Shown: in pieces, positions 1 to 8,136 of the stretch
Position numbering within the stretch: the stretch's first letter is position 1
Layout of the letters: every line of letters starts with the position of its first letter
Assembly (NCBI RefSeq): GCF_900115975.1
Contig: NZ_FOYM01000028.1
Span: 1 to 52,000 of the forward strand
Length of the DNA stretch: 52,000 bases
Direction: 5' to 3'
DNA from: Desulfoscipio geothermicus DSM 3669
GTDB taxonomy: Bacteria; Bacillota; Desulfotomaculia; Desulfotomaculales; Desulfallaceae
Notes under the pieces: generated by a model
What the model was told of the DNA's origin: nothing
The model's database searches: none
What the model saw: only the letters and a program-made list of their open reading frames with translations
Made by a program: the position numbers and the translations under genes

Positions 1-110
1 TCAAACCTTGCCCACGATTCTTCCAGCGGGGGAGGGGTAATTGAATCAACTGTCTCGCGTACAGTTTCTTTGACCACCTTATCCAATTCTGATTTAGAAT
101 ATTGTTTCAT
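1..110 (-). CDS. Start of a gene downstream of the ECF sigma factor, probable anti-sigma factor (partial)
   Basis: Only the first 36 codons are present; the gene runs off the left edge. The ATG (complement of 108-110) lies 2 nt after the sigma factor stop, with a GAGG-type ribosome binding site inside the end of the sigma gene, so the two are co-transcribed and probably translationally coupled. The visible N-terminus is hydrophilic (begins MKQYSKSELDKVV) and carries a PPPLEESW stretch. Such a start, directly behind an ECF sigma gene, is typical of membrane-anchored anti-sigma factors of Firmicutes, but no diagnostic domain is visible. Function is inferred from position. Confidence 0.55.
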   Translation of the reverse strand, partial: MKQYSKSELDKVVKETVRETVDSITPPPLEESWARF

Positions 111-112
111 GG

Positions 113-697
113 TTATTTCGCCTCTTCCGGGTTAATCTTCACAGTATTGTGATGTGGGAAATTGCCTTCGGACTCTGTCAATTTTCTGATTTTCTGTCTG
201 GCGTGAAAAAGGCGGGACTTGACGGTTCCCACCGGCAAATCCAGGGCTGTGCTAATCTCTTCGCAGGACATATCTCGGTAATATTTTAGATATAGTATTT
301 GCCGGTACTCCGGTTGAAGGCTATTAATTTTTTGCTTAATCACTTGTTTATCTTCTTCTATGAGTAGGATAGTATCCGGGGATAATAGCTGGTTGTCTGA
401 ATAAATACTCCGGGGCTCCATATAAAGAGTGTTCCTTGAACGATGTCGGATAATGTCCCGAGCAGTGTTCACAGCCATACGGCATAGCCAGGCTTCCAAT
501 TTGGAGGGGTCTTCAAGCTGCTCTATTTTGTGTTTAATCTTAAGAAAGACTTCATGGACAGCATCTTCGGCAAGGCCCGTGTCATTGGTGATATAATAAG
601 CAGCCTGGTAAACAGGCCTGTAAAATAGTTCATAAACGAATCTAAGTGCCTGAACATCACCGCTTTTAATTTTTGAAACAATGGTTTCTGTATTCAA
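113..697 (-). CDS. RNA polymerase sigma factor, ECF (sigma-70) family
   Basis: ECF sigma factor of about 194 residues. Region 2 (roughly residues 10-80 from the TTG start) contains the FYRPVYQAAYYI and DAVHEVFLKI segments used for core binding and -10 recognition. Region 4 near the C-terminus has LQPEYRQILYLKYYRDMSCEEIS followed by the helix-turn-helix VGTVKSRLFHARQKI. The frame is open to an ATG at 748, but a TTG at 695-697 has an AGAAGGG ribosome binding site 8 nt upstream and gives the usual short ECF N-terminus, so I prefer it. The gene lies behind a c-di-GMP-I riboswitch and heads an operon with a probable anti-sigma gene. The regulon is unknown. Confidence 0.9.
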   Translation of the reverse strand: MNTETIVSKIKSGDVQALRFVYELFYRPVYQAAYYITNDTGLAEDAVHEVFLKIKHKIEQLEDPSKLEAWLCRMAVNTARDIIRHRSRNTLYMEPRSIYSDNQLLSPDTILLIEEDKQVIKQKINSLQPEYRQILYLKYYRDMSCEEISTALDLPVGTVKSRLFHARQKIRKLTESEGNFPHHNTVKINPEEAK

Positions 698-747
698 AAT
701 GAAAACCCTTCTTTCAATGGTATTACCAAAATAAACATTGGGTTTCA

Positions 748-784
748 AAATAAAAGATTATCCTACATGTAAACACAGGATAAG
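748..784 (-). terminator. Possible expression-platform hairpin between riboswitch and sigma gene
   Basis: On the minus strand, TTATCCT (complement of 777-783) pairs with AGGATAA (complement of 758-764), with an inner TGT/ACA extension. It is followed by a T-rich stretch (complement of about 748-757). It sits between the c-di-GMP aptamer and the sigma gene, where an intrinsic-terminator expression platform is expected. The stem is AT-rich and therefore weak, so this is tentative. Confidence 0.4.
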
Positions 785-810
785 CTTTTGCTCCGTTATG
801 CATGTGCCTT

Positions 811-899
811 CGGCAACCCGTCATGTCGTTGCAGTAATGCATTAGGCCCGTGGCTTTGCGTCCTCATATTTCAATAAGTTTGCTTTTTCTTAGCTGCCA
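811..899 (-). promoter_or_regulatory. Cyclic-di-GMP-I (GEMM-I) riboswitch aptamer
   Basis: Read on the minus strand this segment shows the conserved core GGACGCAAAGCCACGGGCCTAA, preceded by GCAAAC and a short stem capped by GAAA (CTTAT..ATGAG). It is followed by a second arm beginning TGCATTACTGCAACGACA and ending GGGTTGCC. Outer P1 pairing is visible between GGCAGC (complement of 893-898) and GTTGCC (complement of 812-817). The GAAA tetraloop, the GACGCAAAGCC core and the C-rich receptor arm are diagnostic of the class that binds c-di-GMP. The nearest downstream gene on this strand is the ECF sigma factor, about 115 nt away, implying that c-di-GMP controls the sigma/anti-sigma operon. Confidence 0.9.
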
Positions 900-1061
900 T
901 GTATTAACTTATAAGGTAATTATATATATTATACTGTAAAATATTGTTGAATCAACCAACTTAATTTCGTACAGGCGCTATGCGTAAAATATGGTTTGAA
1001 AGGATTAGGGTTGCAAGTGTAGAAATATACTCATAAAACGACTGCTTAAGTGGTGATGTGA

Positions 1062-1991
1062 TTGAATATAAAACAATTAGAGGCTTTTTTGTTGATAGCC
1101 CAGCTCAGAAACTTTACCAGGGCGGCCGCGCAGCTGGACATGAGCCAACCGGCGGTGAGCCTGCAGATAAAATCACTGGAAGAGGAACTCAATATCACGC
1201 TTTTTGAGCGTACCGAAAAAAAAGTGGTGTTGACCGAGGCGGGCCGGCTGCTCTATCCCATCGCCATGCAGATGATCCGCCAGTATAACAAAATTAAAGC
1301 CGGGATAGACGACTTGCGGGAAGTCAAGGCCGGGCACCTGATGCTGGGCGCTGTTCCGGTGGCGGGGGAATGCCTGCTGCCGCTGGCCATTGGCGGCTTC
1401 AGGGAGCAATACCCGGGGGTTACCGTCAGCCTGCAGATAGGTGGTAGCGTCAAAGTGGCCCGGTGGCTGAAAGAGCGGGAAGTGGAAATGGGCATTGTCG
1501 GGTATCCCGTTAAGGCGGAAGGGGTGGAATGCGAGCCCTGGCTTACGGACCATATGGTGGTGGTCACTCCCCCGTGGCATCCGCTTAAAGGGGAGGAAGT
1601 TCCCCTGGCGGCCCTGACCAATGAATCCATTATCGTGCGGGAAGTGGGCTCCGGCAGCAGGCAAGCCCTGGAGCAGCAATTATTAAAACATAACGTTACC
1701 CTGGATCAGTTTTCCAGCGTTCTGGAACTGGGCAGCGCGCAGGCGGCGATCAACGCCGTGCGCCTCGGGTTGGGTATCAGCGTAGTATCCCGCTGGGCGG
1801 CGGGTGAACTGTTGGAAAAAGGCGGACTGGGTGAGGTCAGCGTTCCCGGTGTAAACTTGAGTTATGACCTGTACCTGGCCTGGAACCGCCCTGACAAGGA
1901 AAGCCTGGCTGCCAAGGCCTTTCGTTCTTTTATTGCCGATGAAGAAATGATGCAGCGGTTTGTAAATGATTTGCCTTTATTTCGAAACTAG
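1062..1991 (+). CDS. LysR-family transcriptional regulator
   Basis: 309 residues, standard LTTR length. The N-terminal winged HTH (residues 1-60) includes FTRAAAQLDMSQPAVSLQI and the LFERTEKKVVLTEAG wing. The C-terminal periplasmic-binding-like effector domain spans about residues 90-300, with the common LGLGISVVSRW segment. The start is TTG with a GGTGAT ribosome binding site; no in-frame ATG fits better. It stands alone, divergent from the sigma operon and upstream of a toxin-antitoxin pair, so its target cannot be read from context. It resembles the CysL/CbbR branch and the LysR proteins linked to selenium metabolism, but I cannot separate these by eye. Confidence 0.85.
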   Translation: MNIKQLEAFLLIAQLRNFTRAAAQLDMSQPAVSLQIKSLEEELNITLFERTEKKVVLTEAGRLLYPIAMQMIRQYNKIKAGIDDLREVKAGHLMLGAVPVAGECLLPLAIGGFREQYPGVTVSLQIGGSVKVARWLKEREVEMGIVGYPVKAEGVECEPWLTDHMVVVTPPWHPLKGEEVPLAALTNESIIVREVGSGSRQALEQQLLKHNVTLDQFSSVLELGSAQAAINAVRLGLGISVVSRWAAGELLEKGGLGEVSVPGVNLSYDLYLAWNRPDKESLAAKAFRSFIADEEMMQRFVNDLPLFRN

Positions 1992-2066
1992 ACTTTCACT
2001 TCATAACGTTGTTTAATGTAAAATTATGGTTTATAATATTGGAAACGGCCTTAGAAGGTGGTATTT

Positions 2067-2504
2067 TTGATTCACAGGCGACCAATAGATTTTACCGATT
2101 TTGCTGCCGGGTTGGATAGGTTTAAGATAAAACTGGAAAAACATGCCTCCGATGTTATAGCCGTCTATTTATTCGGCTCCTGTGCCCGCAATGAATTCAA
2201 GCCGTTAAGTGATGTTGATATAGGCATTCTTTTTGTGCCACCGGTAAAATCAGAACTGGAAACGAGAGTATTAATTAATGCCATGGAAGCTTTGCATACG
2301 GAAGAAGTTGATCTGGTAGTCCTGAATGATGCCCCGCTGCATATCCAGTATGAAGCGATAAAAGAAAGAAAGATTATATTCTGCACAAACCATGAAAGGC
2401 GAGCCGATTTTGAAACCAGGGTGTTAATGGAGTATCTTGATTTTGCTCCCATCAGGAATGAGTTTTTTAAAGAATATATGAAGCGTTTGGGTTTGGGTGG
2501 ATAA
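2067..2504 (+). CDS. mntA: MntA-type minimal nucleotidyltransferase antitoxin
   Basis: About 145 residues. The nucleotidyltransferase signature is clear: LFGSCARNEFKPLSDVDIGIL has the GS motif followed by the DxD metal-binding pair, and a third acidic position follows in EEVDLVVL. In the MntA/HepT (type VII) systems the MNT protein inactivates its HepT partner by AMPylation. The next gene is a HepT-like protein 4 nt away, which supports this role. I choose TTG at 2067 because AGAAGGTGG lies just upstream; a GTG at 2058 is the alternative. Family function is established knowledge; activity of this copy is inferred. Confidence 0.8.
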   Translation: MIHRRPIDFTDFAAGLDRFKIKLEKHASDVIAVYLFGSCARNEFKPLSDVDIGILFVPPVKSELETRVLINAMEALHTEEVDLVVLNDAPLHIQYEAIKERKIIFCTNHERRADFETRVLMEYLDFAPIRNEFFKEYMKRLGLGG

Positions 2505-2508
2505 GACT

Positions 2509-2940
2509 ATGGATACAAGAATACTGGAGCACATTAAACTCTTAGATAAATATTTAAGTTATTTGGAATCATTTACTAAAGTTGCAAAAGAGGATTATTT
2601 GTCTGATATTACTATTCAGGGAGCAACAGAACGGTATTTACAGTTATCTATTGAAAGTTGTTTGAATATAGGGGGACGTGTTTTATCCTTAAACCAGGAT
2701 GCTCCGGAGTTAGCCGCCCCTTGTAATTATGCCGATATTTTCATAAAACTGGGTAAACTGGGAGTAATGCCGGAGTCTTTTGCCGGCAGACTTGTGCATA
2801 TGGCCAAGTTTCGCAATAAACTTGTGCATGGATACTGGGAAATTGATAAAGAAAGAGTATTTCAGATTCTTCATGAAGATCTGAAGGATATTTATAAATT
2901 CAGAGAATACATTATAAAGTACCTGGCAAAGAAGAATTAA
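2509..2940 (+). CDS. hepT: HepT-like toxin, HEPN/DUF86 ribonuclease
   Basis: About 143 residues, mostly helical. The HEPN RNase motif Rx4HxY-type is visible as FRNKLVHGYW (around residues 107-116), preceded by the DUF86 core with YLQLSIESCLNIGGRV. HepT proteins cleave RNA and are neutralised by the adjacent MntA nucleotidyltransferase. The ATG at 2509 has a GGTGGAT binding site and lies 4 nt after the antitoxin stop; a GTG at 2497 would overlap it. All expected catalytic residues appear present, so the pair is probably intact. Confidence 0.82.
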   Translation: MDTRILEHIKLLDKYLSYLESFTKVAKEDYLSDITIQGATERYLQLSIESCLNIGGRVLSLNQDAPELAAPCNYADIFIKLGKLGVMPESFAGRLVHMAKFRNKLVHGYWEIDKERVFQILHEDLKDIYKFREYIIKYLAKKN

Positions 2941-2941
2941 G

Positions 2942-2977
2942 CAGGGTGGATGGAAGTGATAACTTATATCCACCCTG
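2942..2977. terminator. Bidirectional terminator between hepT and hndD
   Basis: Perfect 10-bp inverted repeat CAGGGTGGAT / ATCCACCCTG with a 16-nt loop, between the convergent hepT and hndD genes. The flanks are moderately T-rich (TTCAGTTGTTG on the plus strand). Confidence 0.7.
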
Positions 2978-3003
2978 TTCAGTTGTTGTATATAAGTGAA
3001 ATA

Positions 3004-4725
3004 CTAATATTTTTGGCGTGCCAGGTAGTGGGTGTGCAGCAGCTCATGTGACTTGTGTCCCAGGGGTTCGCCCAGAAATTCCTTGTACAGGGCCTGAACG
3101 GCCGGGTTTTCATGGGATTTGCGCAGGGGCATGGCCCGGTCGGCGTCGTAAATGCCCGCCGCTCTCCTGGCGCGAATTTCCCTGTCGGTGGGAATGGGCT
3201 GGCCGCCGCCGCCGATGCACCCGCCGGGACAACACATTATTTCAATGAAGTGATATTCCTGCCCACCGGATACCCGCTCCAAAATTTCCCTGGCGTTGGC
3301 CAGACCGTGGGCCACGGCCACATTCAAGGTGGTGCCGTTCAGGTTCACGGAGGTTTCCTTGACCCCTTCCAGTCCCCGCACGGCATGGAATTCCAGGTCA
3401 GGTAAGGTTTCCCCGGTGACCAGTTCGTATGCGGTGCGCAGCGCAGCCTCCATAACGCCGCCGGTGGAACCGAAGATTACCCCGGCACCGGTGGAAATGC
3501 CCAGGGGGCTGTCATACTCTTCTTCCGCCAGAGAGTTGAAGTCAATGCCGGCCTCTTTGAGCATCTTACCCAGTTCCCGGGTGGTCAGGGCCACGTCCAC
3601 GTCCCGGTGGCCGCTGCCGTTCATTTCCTCCCGGCCCGCCTCAAATTTTTTGGCCGTGCAGGGCATGATGGAAACCACGAATATATTGGACGGGTCAATA
3701 CCGGCTTTTTGGGCGTAATAGGTCTTGGCCAGGGCTCCGAACATTTGCTGGGGCGACTTGCAGGTGGAAAGGTGCGGCAGCAGGTCCGGGTAAAAGTGTT
3801 CGATAAACTTGATCCAGCCGGGGCTGCAGGAGGTAATGAGCGGCAATGTGCCGCCTTCCTGCAGGCGTTTTATTAATTCACTGCCTTCTTCCATGATAGT
3901 CAGGTCGGCGGTGAAGTCGGTGTCGAAAACCCGGTCAAAGCCCAGCTTACGCAATGCCGCCACCAGTTGGCCGGTGGCCACCCGGCCCGGTTCCGCGCCA
4001 AACATCTCGCCGATGCTTACCCTTACGGCGGGAGCGGTCTGCACCACCACGTGTTTTTCCGGGTCCGCCAGGGCGGCCCACACCTCGCCGGTCTGATCTT
4101 TTTCGTGAATGGCCGCCGTGGGGCAAACCAGGGCGCACTGCCCGCAATTTACACAGGCCGCATTGCCCAGGGGTTCCAGGAACGCCGGAGCCACGACGGT
4201 ATCGAAGCCCCGTTCCTGGGGGGCGATGGCACTGACCTGCTGCACGTTTTCGCAGACGCTTACGCAGCGCCGGCAGAGAATGCACTTGCGGGGGTCGCGG
4301 ACCAGCGAAGGGCTGGAAAAGTCGGGCTCGTAGGGCGACATGGCACCGGTAAAGCGCAATTCGCTGATGCCCAGTTCCGCGGCCAGTTGCTGCAGTTCGC
4401 AGTTGGTGCTGCGGGGGCAGATCAGGCACTCCTGCGGGTGGTTTGACATGATTAACTCCAGGTTTAGTTTACGGGCTTGGCGTACCTCGGGCGTGTTGGT
4501 GCGTACCACCATGCCTTCGGTTACCGGGGTTACGCAAGAAGCCTGTAAAGTCCGGGCGCCCTCCACTTCCACCAGGCAAATGCGGCAGGACCCGATTTCG
4601 TTGATTTCTTTCAGGTAGCAAAGGGTGGGAATTTTAATGCCGGCTTGCCCGGCGGCCTCCAGCACGGAGGTGCCCGGCACCGCCTGTACCTGGACGCCGT
4701 CTATGGTTAAATTTATCAATGACAT
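3004..4725 (-). CDS. hndD: [FeFe] hydrogenase catalytic subunit HndD
   Basis: 573 residues, the usual length for NAD(P)-dependent [FeFe] hydrogenase subunit D. Domains in order: N-terminal 2Fe-2S ferredoxin (cysteines in PTLCYL and GSCRIC), His-Cys 4Fe-4S site (HPQECLICP), two 4Fe-4S clusters (CILCRRCVSVC and CVNCGQCALVC), then the H-cluster domain. The three H-cluster motifs are intact: TSCSPGW, MPCTAKKFE and MCCPGGCIGGGGQP. It ends with the small-subunit-like C-terminal segment. It reduces protons or oxidises H2 and exchanges electrons with HndA/B/C in the cytoplasm. It is last in the hndA-ATPase-hndB-hndC-hndD order, with an ATGGAGGA binding site before the ATG. Confidence 0.97.
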   Translation of the reverse strand: MSLINLTIDGVQVQAVPGTSVLEAAGQAGIKIPTLCYLKEINEIGSCRICLVEVEGARTLQASCVTPVTEGMVVRTNTPEVRQARKLNLELIMSNHPQECLICPRSTNCELQQLAAELGISELRFTGAMSPYEPDFSSPSLVRDPRKCILCRRCVSVCENVQQVSAIAPQERGFDTVVAPAFLEPLGNAACVNCGQCALVCPTAAIHEKDQTGEVWAALADPEKHVVVQTAPAVRVSIGEMFGAEPGRVATGQLVAALRKLGFDRVFDTDFTADLTIMEEGSELIKRLQEGGTLPLITSCSPGWIKFIEHFYPDLLPHLSTCKSPQQMFGALAKTYYAQKAGIDPSNIFVVSIMPCTAKKFEAGREEMNGSGHRDVDVALTTRELGKMLKEAGIDFNSLAEEEYDSPLGISTGAGVIFGSTGGVMEAALRTAYELVTGETLPDLEFHAVRGLEGVKETSVNLNGTTLNVAVAHGLANAREILERVSGGQEYHFIEIMCCPGGCIGGGGQPIPTDREIRARRAAGIYDADRAMPLRKSHENPAVQALYKEFLGEPLGHKSHELLHTHYLARQKY

Positions 4726-4746
4726 ACATATTCCTCCATTTATTAA

Positions 4747-6540
4747 TTAAACGGTTATAATAGCGTCAAATTTACATTTCTGCTTACATGTGCCGCACTT
4801 GATACATTTATCGGTGTCAATCACATGGGGCTTTTTCTTTTCCCCTATAATGGCTTCGGCCGGGCATACTTTGCTGCACAGGCCGCATCCCTGGCAGGAT
4901 TTGGCGTTGATGTAATAAGTCAACAGGGCCTGGCAGGCGCCCGCCGGGCACTTTTTATCTCTGATGTGTGCTTCGTATTCGTCACGGAAATAGCGCAGGG
5001 TGCTCAGCACGGGGTTGGGTGCGGTCTGGCCCAGCCCGCACAGGGCGGAGTTTTTAATGCCCGCACTCAGTTCTTCCAGCAATTCAATATCTCCATTCCG
5101 ACCGTTGCCCGCGGTGATGCGTTCCAAAATCTCCAGCATGCGCTTGGTGCCGATGCGGCAGGGGGCGCACTTGCCGCAGGATTCCTCCTGGACAAATTCC
5201 AGAAAAAACTTGGCCAGGTCCACCATACAAGTTTCTTCATCCACAATGATCATCCCGCCGGAGCCCATGATGGTGCCCAGCTTGGTCAGCGATTCATAAT
5301 CCACCGGGGTATCCAGGTAGTCCTCGGGTATGCACCCGCCGGAAGGCCCCCCGGTTTGAACGGCCTTGAACTTCTTACCTGCGGGGATGCCTCCGCCAAT
5401 GTCGAAAATTATCTCCCGCAAGGTGGTACCCATGGGCACTTCCACCAGGCCGGTGTTGTTTACTTTGCCGGCCAGGGCAAACACCTTGGTACCCTTGCTT
5501 TTCTCGGTGCCAATGCCGGCAAACCACCGGGGACCGTTCAGGATAACGGGGGGGATGTTGGCCAAGGTTTCCACGTTATTGATCACCGTTGGTTTGCCCC
5601 ACAGGCCTGCCTGGGCCGGGAAAGGCGGTTTGGGGCGCGGTTCGCCGCGCTTGCCCTCGATGGAGGCCAGGAGTGCGGTTTCTTCGCCGCATACGAAGGC
5701 CCCGGCGCCCACCCTGATTTCAATATCAAAGCCAAAGTCCGTACCGAAGATATTATCGCCCAATAATCCGTACTCCCGGGCTTTGCCGATGGCGATTTCC
5801 AGCCTGTCCACCGCCAGGGGGTACTCAGCCCGGACATATATGTAGCCCCTGTTGGCTCCAATGGCATACCCGCAGATGGCCATGGCTTCCAGAACCGAGT
5901 GGGGGTCGCCTTCCAAAATGCTGCGGTCCATAAAAGCGCCGGGATCGCCTTCATCGGCGTTGCAGACTACGTACTTGGGATGTCCGGGGGCCCGGGCGGT
6001 GAATTCCCATTTCAATCCGGTGGGGAAACCCGCGCCGCCGCGGCCCCGCAGGCCCGATTCCTTGATGGCTTCAACCACCTCGGCGGGGGTCATTTGCGAC
6101 AGAGCCTTGCCCAGCGCGCGGTAACCGTCTCGGGCGATATATTCCTCCACGGATTCCGGGTTTATCACGCCGGTATTGCGCAGCGCGATGCGGGTTTGCT
6201 TTTTAAAGAAGTCCAACTGGTCAAAACCGGCCACCTGCTTGTCGTTGCCGGCGGGCCGGTGCAGCAGCCGGGTAACCACTTTTCCTTTTAGCAGGTGCTC
6301 GCTGACAATTTCGGCGGCGTCTTCGGGTTTCAACCGGCGGTAAAAAACTCCGTCCGGAAAGACCATTACTACCGGACCCAGGTCGCAGGGGCCCATGCAG
6401 CCGGTTTCCACCACTTTGACCTCGCCGGTCAAACCGTTTTCTTCAATGTGTTCCAGCAGTGCGCTTTGCACCGATTTGCAGGCCGAGGATATGCAGCCCG
6501 CCCCGGCGCAAACCAGCACGTGGGACCTGTACATTTCCAT
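4747..6540 (-). CDS. hndC: NAD(P)H-binding flavoprotein subunit HndC (NuoF-like)
   Basis: 597 residues. An N-terminal thioredoxin-like 2Fe-2S domain (CAGAGC...ETGCMGPCD) is fused to a NuoF core with the glycine-rich NADH site GLRGRGGAGFPTGLKW, the FMN-site segment NADEGDPGAF and the N3 4Fe-4S motif ESCGKCAPC. The C-terminus adds two 4Fe-4S clusters (CQGCGLCSKVC and CIKCGTCKQKC). This is the architecture of HydB/HndC subunits of multimeric, sometimes electron-bifurcating, [FeFe] hydrogenases, where the subunit transfers electrons to or from NAD(P). AAGGAGG precedes the ATG, and hndD follows after 21 nt. Confidence 0.96.
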   Translation of the reverse strand: MEMYRSHVLVCAGAGCISSACKSVQSALLEHIEENGLTGEVKVVETGCMGPCDLGPVVMVFPDGVFYRRLKPEDAAEIVSEHLLKGKVVTRLLHRPAGNDKQVAGFDQLDFFKKQTRIALRNTGVINPESVEEYIARDGYRALGKALSQMTPAEVVEAIKESGLRGRGGAGFPTGLKWEFTARAPGHPKYVVCNADEGDPGAFMDRSILEGDPHSVLEAMAICGYAIGANRGYIYVRAEYPLAVDRLEIAIGKAREYGLLGDNIFGTDFGFDIEIRVGAGAFVCGEETALLASIEGKRGEPRPKPPFPAQAGLWGKPTVINNVETLANIPPVILNGPRWFAGIGTEKSKGTKVFALAGKVNNTGLVEVPMGTTLREIIFDIGGGIPAGKKFKAVQTGGPSGGCIPEDYLDTPVDYESLTKLGTIMGSGGMIIVDEETCMVDLAKFFLEFVQEESCGKCAPCRIGTKRMLEILERITAGNGRNGDIELLEELSAGIKNSALCGLGQTAPNPVLSTLRYFRDEYEAHIRDKKCPAGACQALLTYYINAKSCQGCGLCSKVCPAEAIIGEKKKPHVIDTDKCIKCGTCKQKCKFDAIITV

Positions 6541-6579
6541 TACCTTAGCCTCCTTGCTTTTTGCTGTTAGTTGAATTTT

Positions 6580-6942
6580 CTAACTTCTTTCCGGCGTGGT
6601 CCATTCCTTGATCACTTGACCGGCCACCAGGTGCTTTTTGACTATTTCCCGGGCTTTATCCCGGTCCACATTGATATAGGTAATCTTTTCGTTGCCCCGG
6701 TTTACTTCCACCAGCGGCTCGTGCTGGCAGAGGCCGGCGCAGCTGGTTTGGGTCAGGGCCACCCTGCTCAAGCCCTGTTCTTTCATTTCTTCCAGCAGGG
6801 CTTTGACGATTTCCCGGGCGCCGGCCGCAATACCGCAGGTGCCCATGCTCACCGTTACGGTGACGTCGTGATCTTTTTCCCGGACATTCATTTCCTGCCG
6901 TAGTTTCTCCCGCAGTTTATCCAGTTCGGCCAAGCTCTTCAT
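6580..6942 (-). CDS. hndB: HndB, (2Fe-2S) ferredoxin-domain subunit
   Basis: 120 residues. Thioredoxin-like 2Fe-2S domain with cysteines in VSMGTCGIAAGA and TSCAGLCQHEP. It corresponds to HndB of the four-subunit Desulfovibrio hydrogenase and to the N-terminal 2Fe-2S module of NuoF-like proteins. It likely relays electrons between NAD(P)H and the hydrogenase subunit. The start overlaps the end of the upstream ATPase gene by 26 nt, so the two are probably translationally coupled; hndC follows after 39 nt. Confidence 0.92.
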   Translation of the reverse strand: MKSLAELDKLREKLRQEMNVREKDHDVTVTVSMGTCGIAAGAREIVKALLEEMKEQGLSRVALTQTSCAGLCQHEPLVEVNRGNEKITYINVDRDKAREIVKKHLVAGQVIKEWTTPERS

Positions 6943-7498
6943 TGGTTTCCCTCCTTAAATTTGCAATGTTTTCATCCAGGTAGTTTTGCAACCATACCAG
7001 CACTTCCGGTGTCTGCAGGGGGATAGCCCCCAGGTGGATACACAACTTCCTGGTATTGAAAAGAAAATTTCTGTTGTTGTACTTGTGGCGATAGGTGAGG
7101 TTTACGGGCTGCCGGCCTGTTATAAGGGCGATCAAAGTGCCGGTAATGTCTCCGAGCGGGGCGCGGTCCAGGTGGTCATGCGGAAAAACAGCCGTGACGG
7201 AAGTTCCTTTGCGGGGCAGCGCCTTGATCTCCAGGTTGCCTCCGCATCTTTGCACGGCTTCCTGAAGCAGGGGGACGCCCAGACCTACGCGTTTGTGTTT
7301 CTTGGTAGTAAAAAAGGGGTCCGTGATTTTGGGGATATCATTTTGGGTAATACCGCGGCCGTTATCCAGCACCCCGAATGCCAGGATATTGGCGACAGTG
7401 TCTTCCCTGACAGTGATGGTTAAATCGGTGGCGCCGGCTTCCAGGGAATTAAAGGCAATATCCAGGATATGCTGGGATAGGTCCTCCACGCGGATCAC
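6917..7498 (-). CDS. Histidine-kinase-like ATPase (GHKL) inside the hnd operon
   Basis: 193 residues. The GHKL ATP-binding fold is clear: N-box LDIAFNSLEAGA, G1 box LDNGRGI, and a lid/G2 segment FFTTKKHKRVGLGVPLLQEAV. There is no dimerisation/phospho-acceptor domain, so it is not a complete histidine kinase; the C-terminal 80 residues match nothing I recognise. The GTG start overlaps the hndA stop by 4 nt and its own end overlaps hndB, so it is embedded in the operon. Such ATPases occur between hndA and hndB in related clostridia. A role in regulating or assembling the hydrogenase is an inference. Confidence 0.85.
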   Translation of the reverse strand: MIRVEDLSQHILDIAFNSLEAGATDLTITVREDTVANILAFGVLDNGRGITQNDIPKITDPFFTTKKHKRVGLGVPLLQEAVQRCGGNLEIKALPRKGTSVTAVFPHDHLDRAPLGDITGTLIALITGRQPVNLTYRHKYNNRNFLFNTRKLCIHLGAIPLQTPEVLVWLQNYLDENIANLRRETNEELGRTG

Positions 7499-7992
7499 TC
7501 CTTGGCATATTTTTCTAAAATACTGGATAATTTATCGGTATGTACCCGCCCGTAAACATCATCGTCCACTGTCATCACCGGGCCCAGGCCGCAGGCTCCC
7601 ACACACCGGACCACGTCCAGGGAGAACTGCCCGTCATCGCTGGTGTCCCCGGGCCCGATGTGATAATCCTTTTCCAGTTGATTGAGCAGTTGGTTGGCTC
7701 CGCGAACGTAACAAGCCGTACCGGCACAGACGCAGATTTTGTGTTTGCCCTTGGGCTTGGTGGTAAAAAAGGAATAGAAGGATACCACACCGTAGACCCT
7801 GGTGAGCGGCACGTTAAGCCCTTCGGACACCATTACCTGCACTTCCCGGGGCAAGTATCCCACCGCGTTTTGCGCCTTGTGCAGCACCTGGATTAAACTG
7901 CCGGGCTGCCCCCGGTAGGGTTCCATTATTCTTCCTACCTCGTTTAGTTGTTCCGGTTCCAACTGGGTATGGCATGCACAGCCATTTGACAT
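7495..7992 (-). CDS. hndA: HndA, NuoE-like 2Fe-2S subunit
   Basis: 165 residues. The N-terminal helical part is followed by the thioredoxin-like 2Fe-2S domain with cysteines in CVCAGTACYVRG and VRCVGACGLGPV, the NuoE pattern. It is the first gene of the hnd operon with AAGGAGG 7 nt before the ATG. It pairs with the NuoF-like HndC for electron transfer to NAD(P). Intact and of normal length. Confidence 0.95.
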   Translation of the reverse strand: MSNGCACHTQLEPEQLNEVGRIMEPYRGQPGSLIQVLHKAQNAVGYLPREVQVMVSEGLNVPLTRVYGVVSFYSFFTTKPKGKHKICVCAGTACYVRGANQLLNQLEKDYHIGPGDTSDDGQFSLDVVRCVGACGLGPVMTVDDDVYGRVHTDKLSSILEKYAKE

Positions 7993-8136
7993 GTCGTCAA
8001 CCTCCTTTTGTAGTTTTTGTAGTATGTTTGATATGAAACCGCCGGTTACTAAGATACTTGCAGATTATTGTTTTGCGGCTATTATTGGCGAATGCCGGCG
8101 CAATCTGTATACGTGTCATAATTTTTGAGGCAAGTT

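Noticed and set aside
4825-5766. Long plus-strand frame opposite hndC
   Set aside because: It is antisense to a clearly conserved gene and has no recognisable domain; similar antisense frames opposite hdrA, mvhA and hypF were rejected for the same reason.
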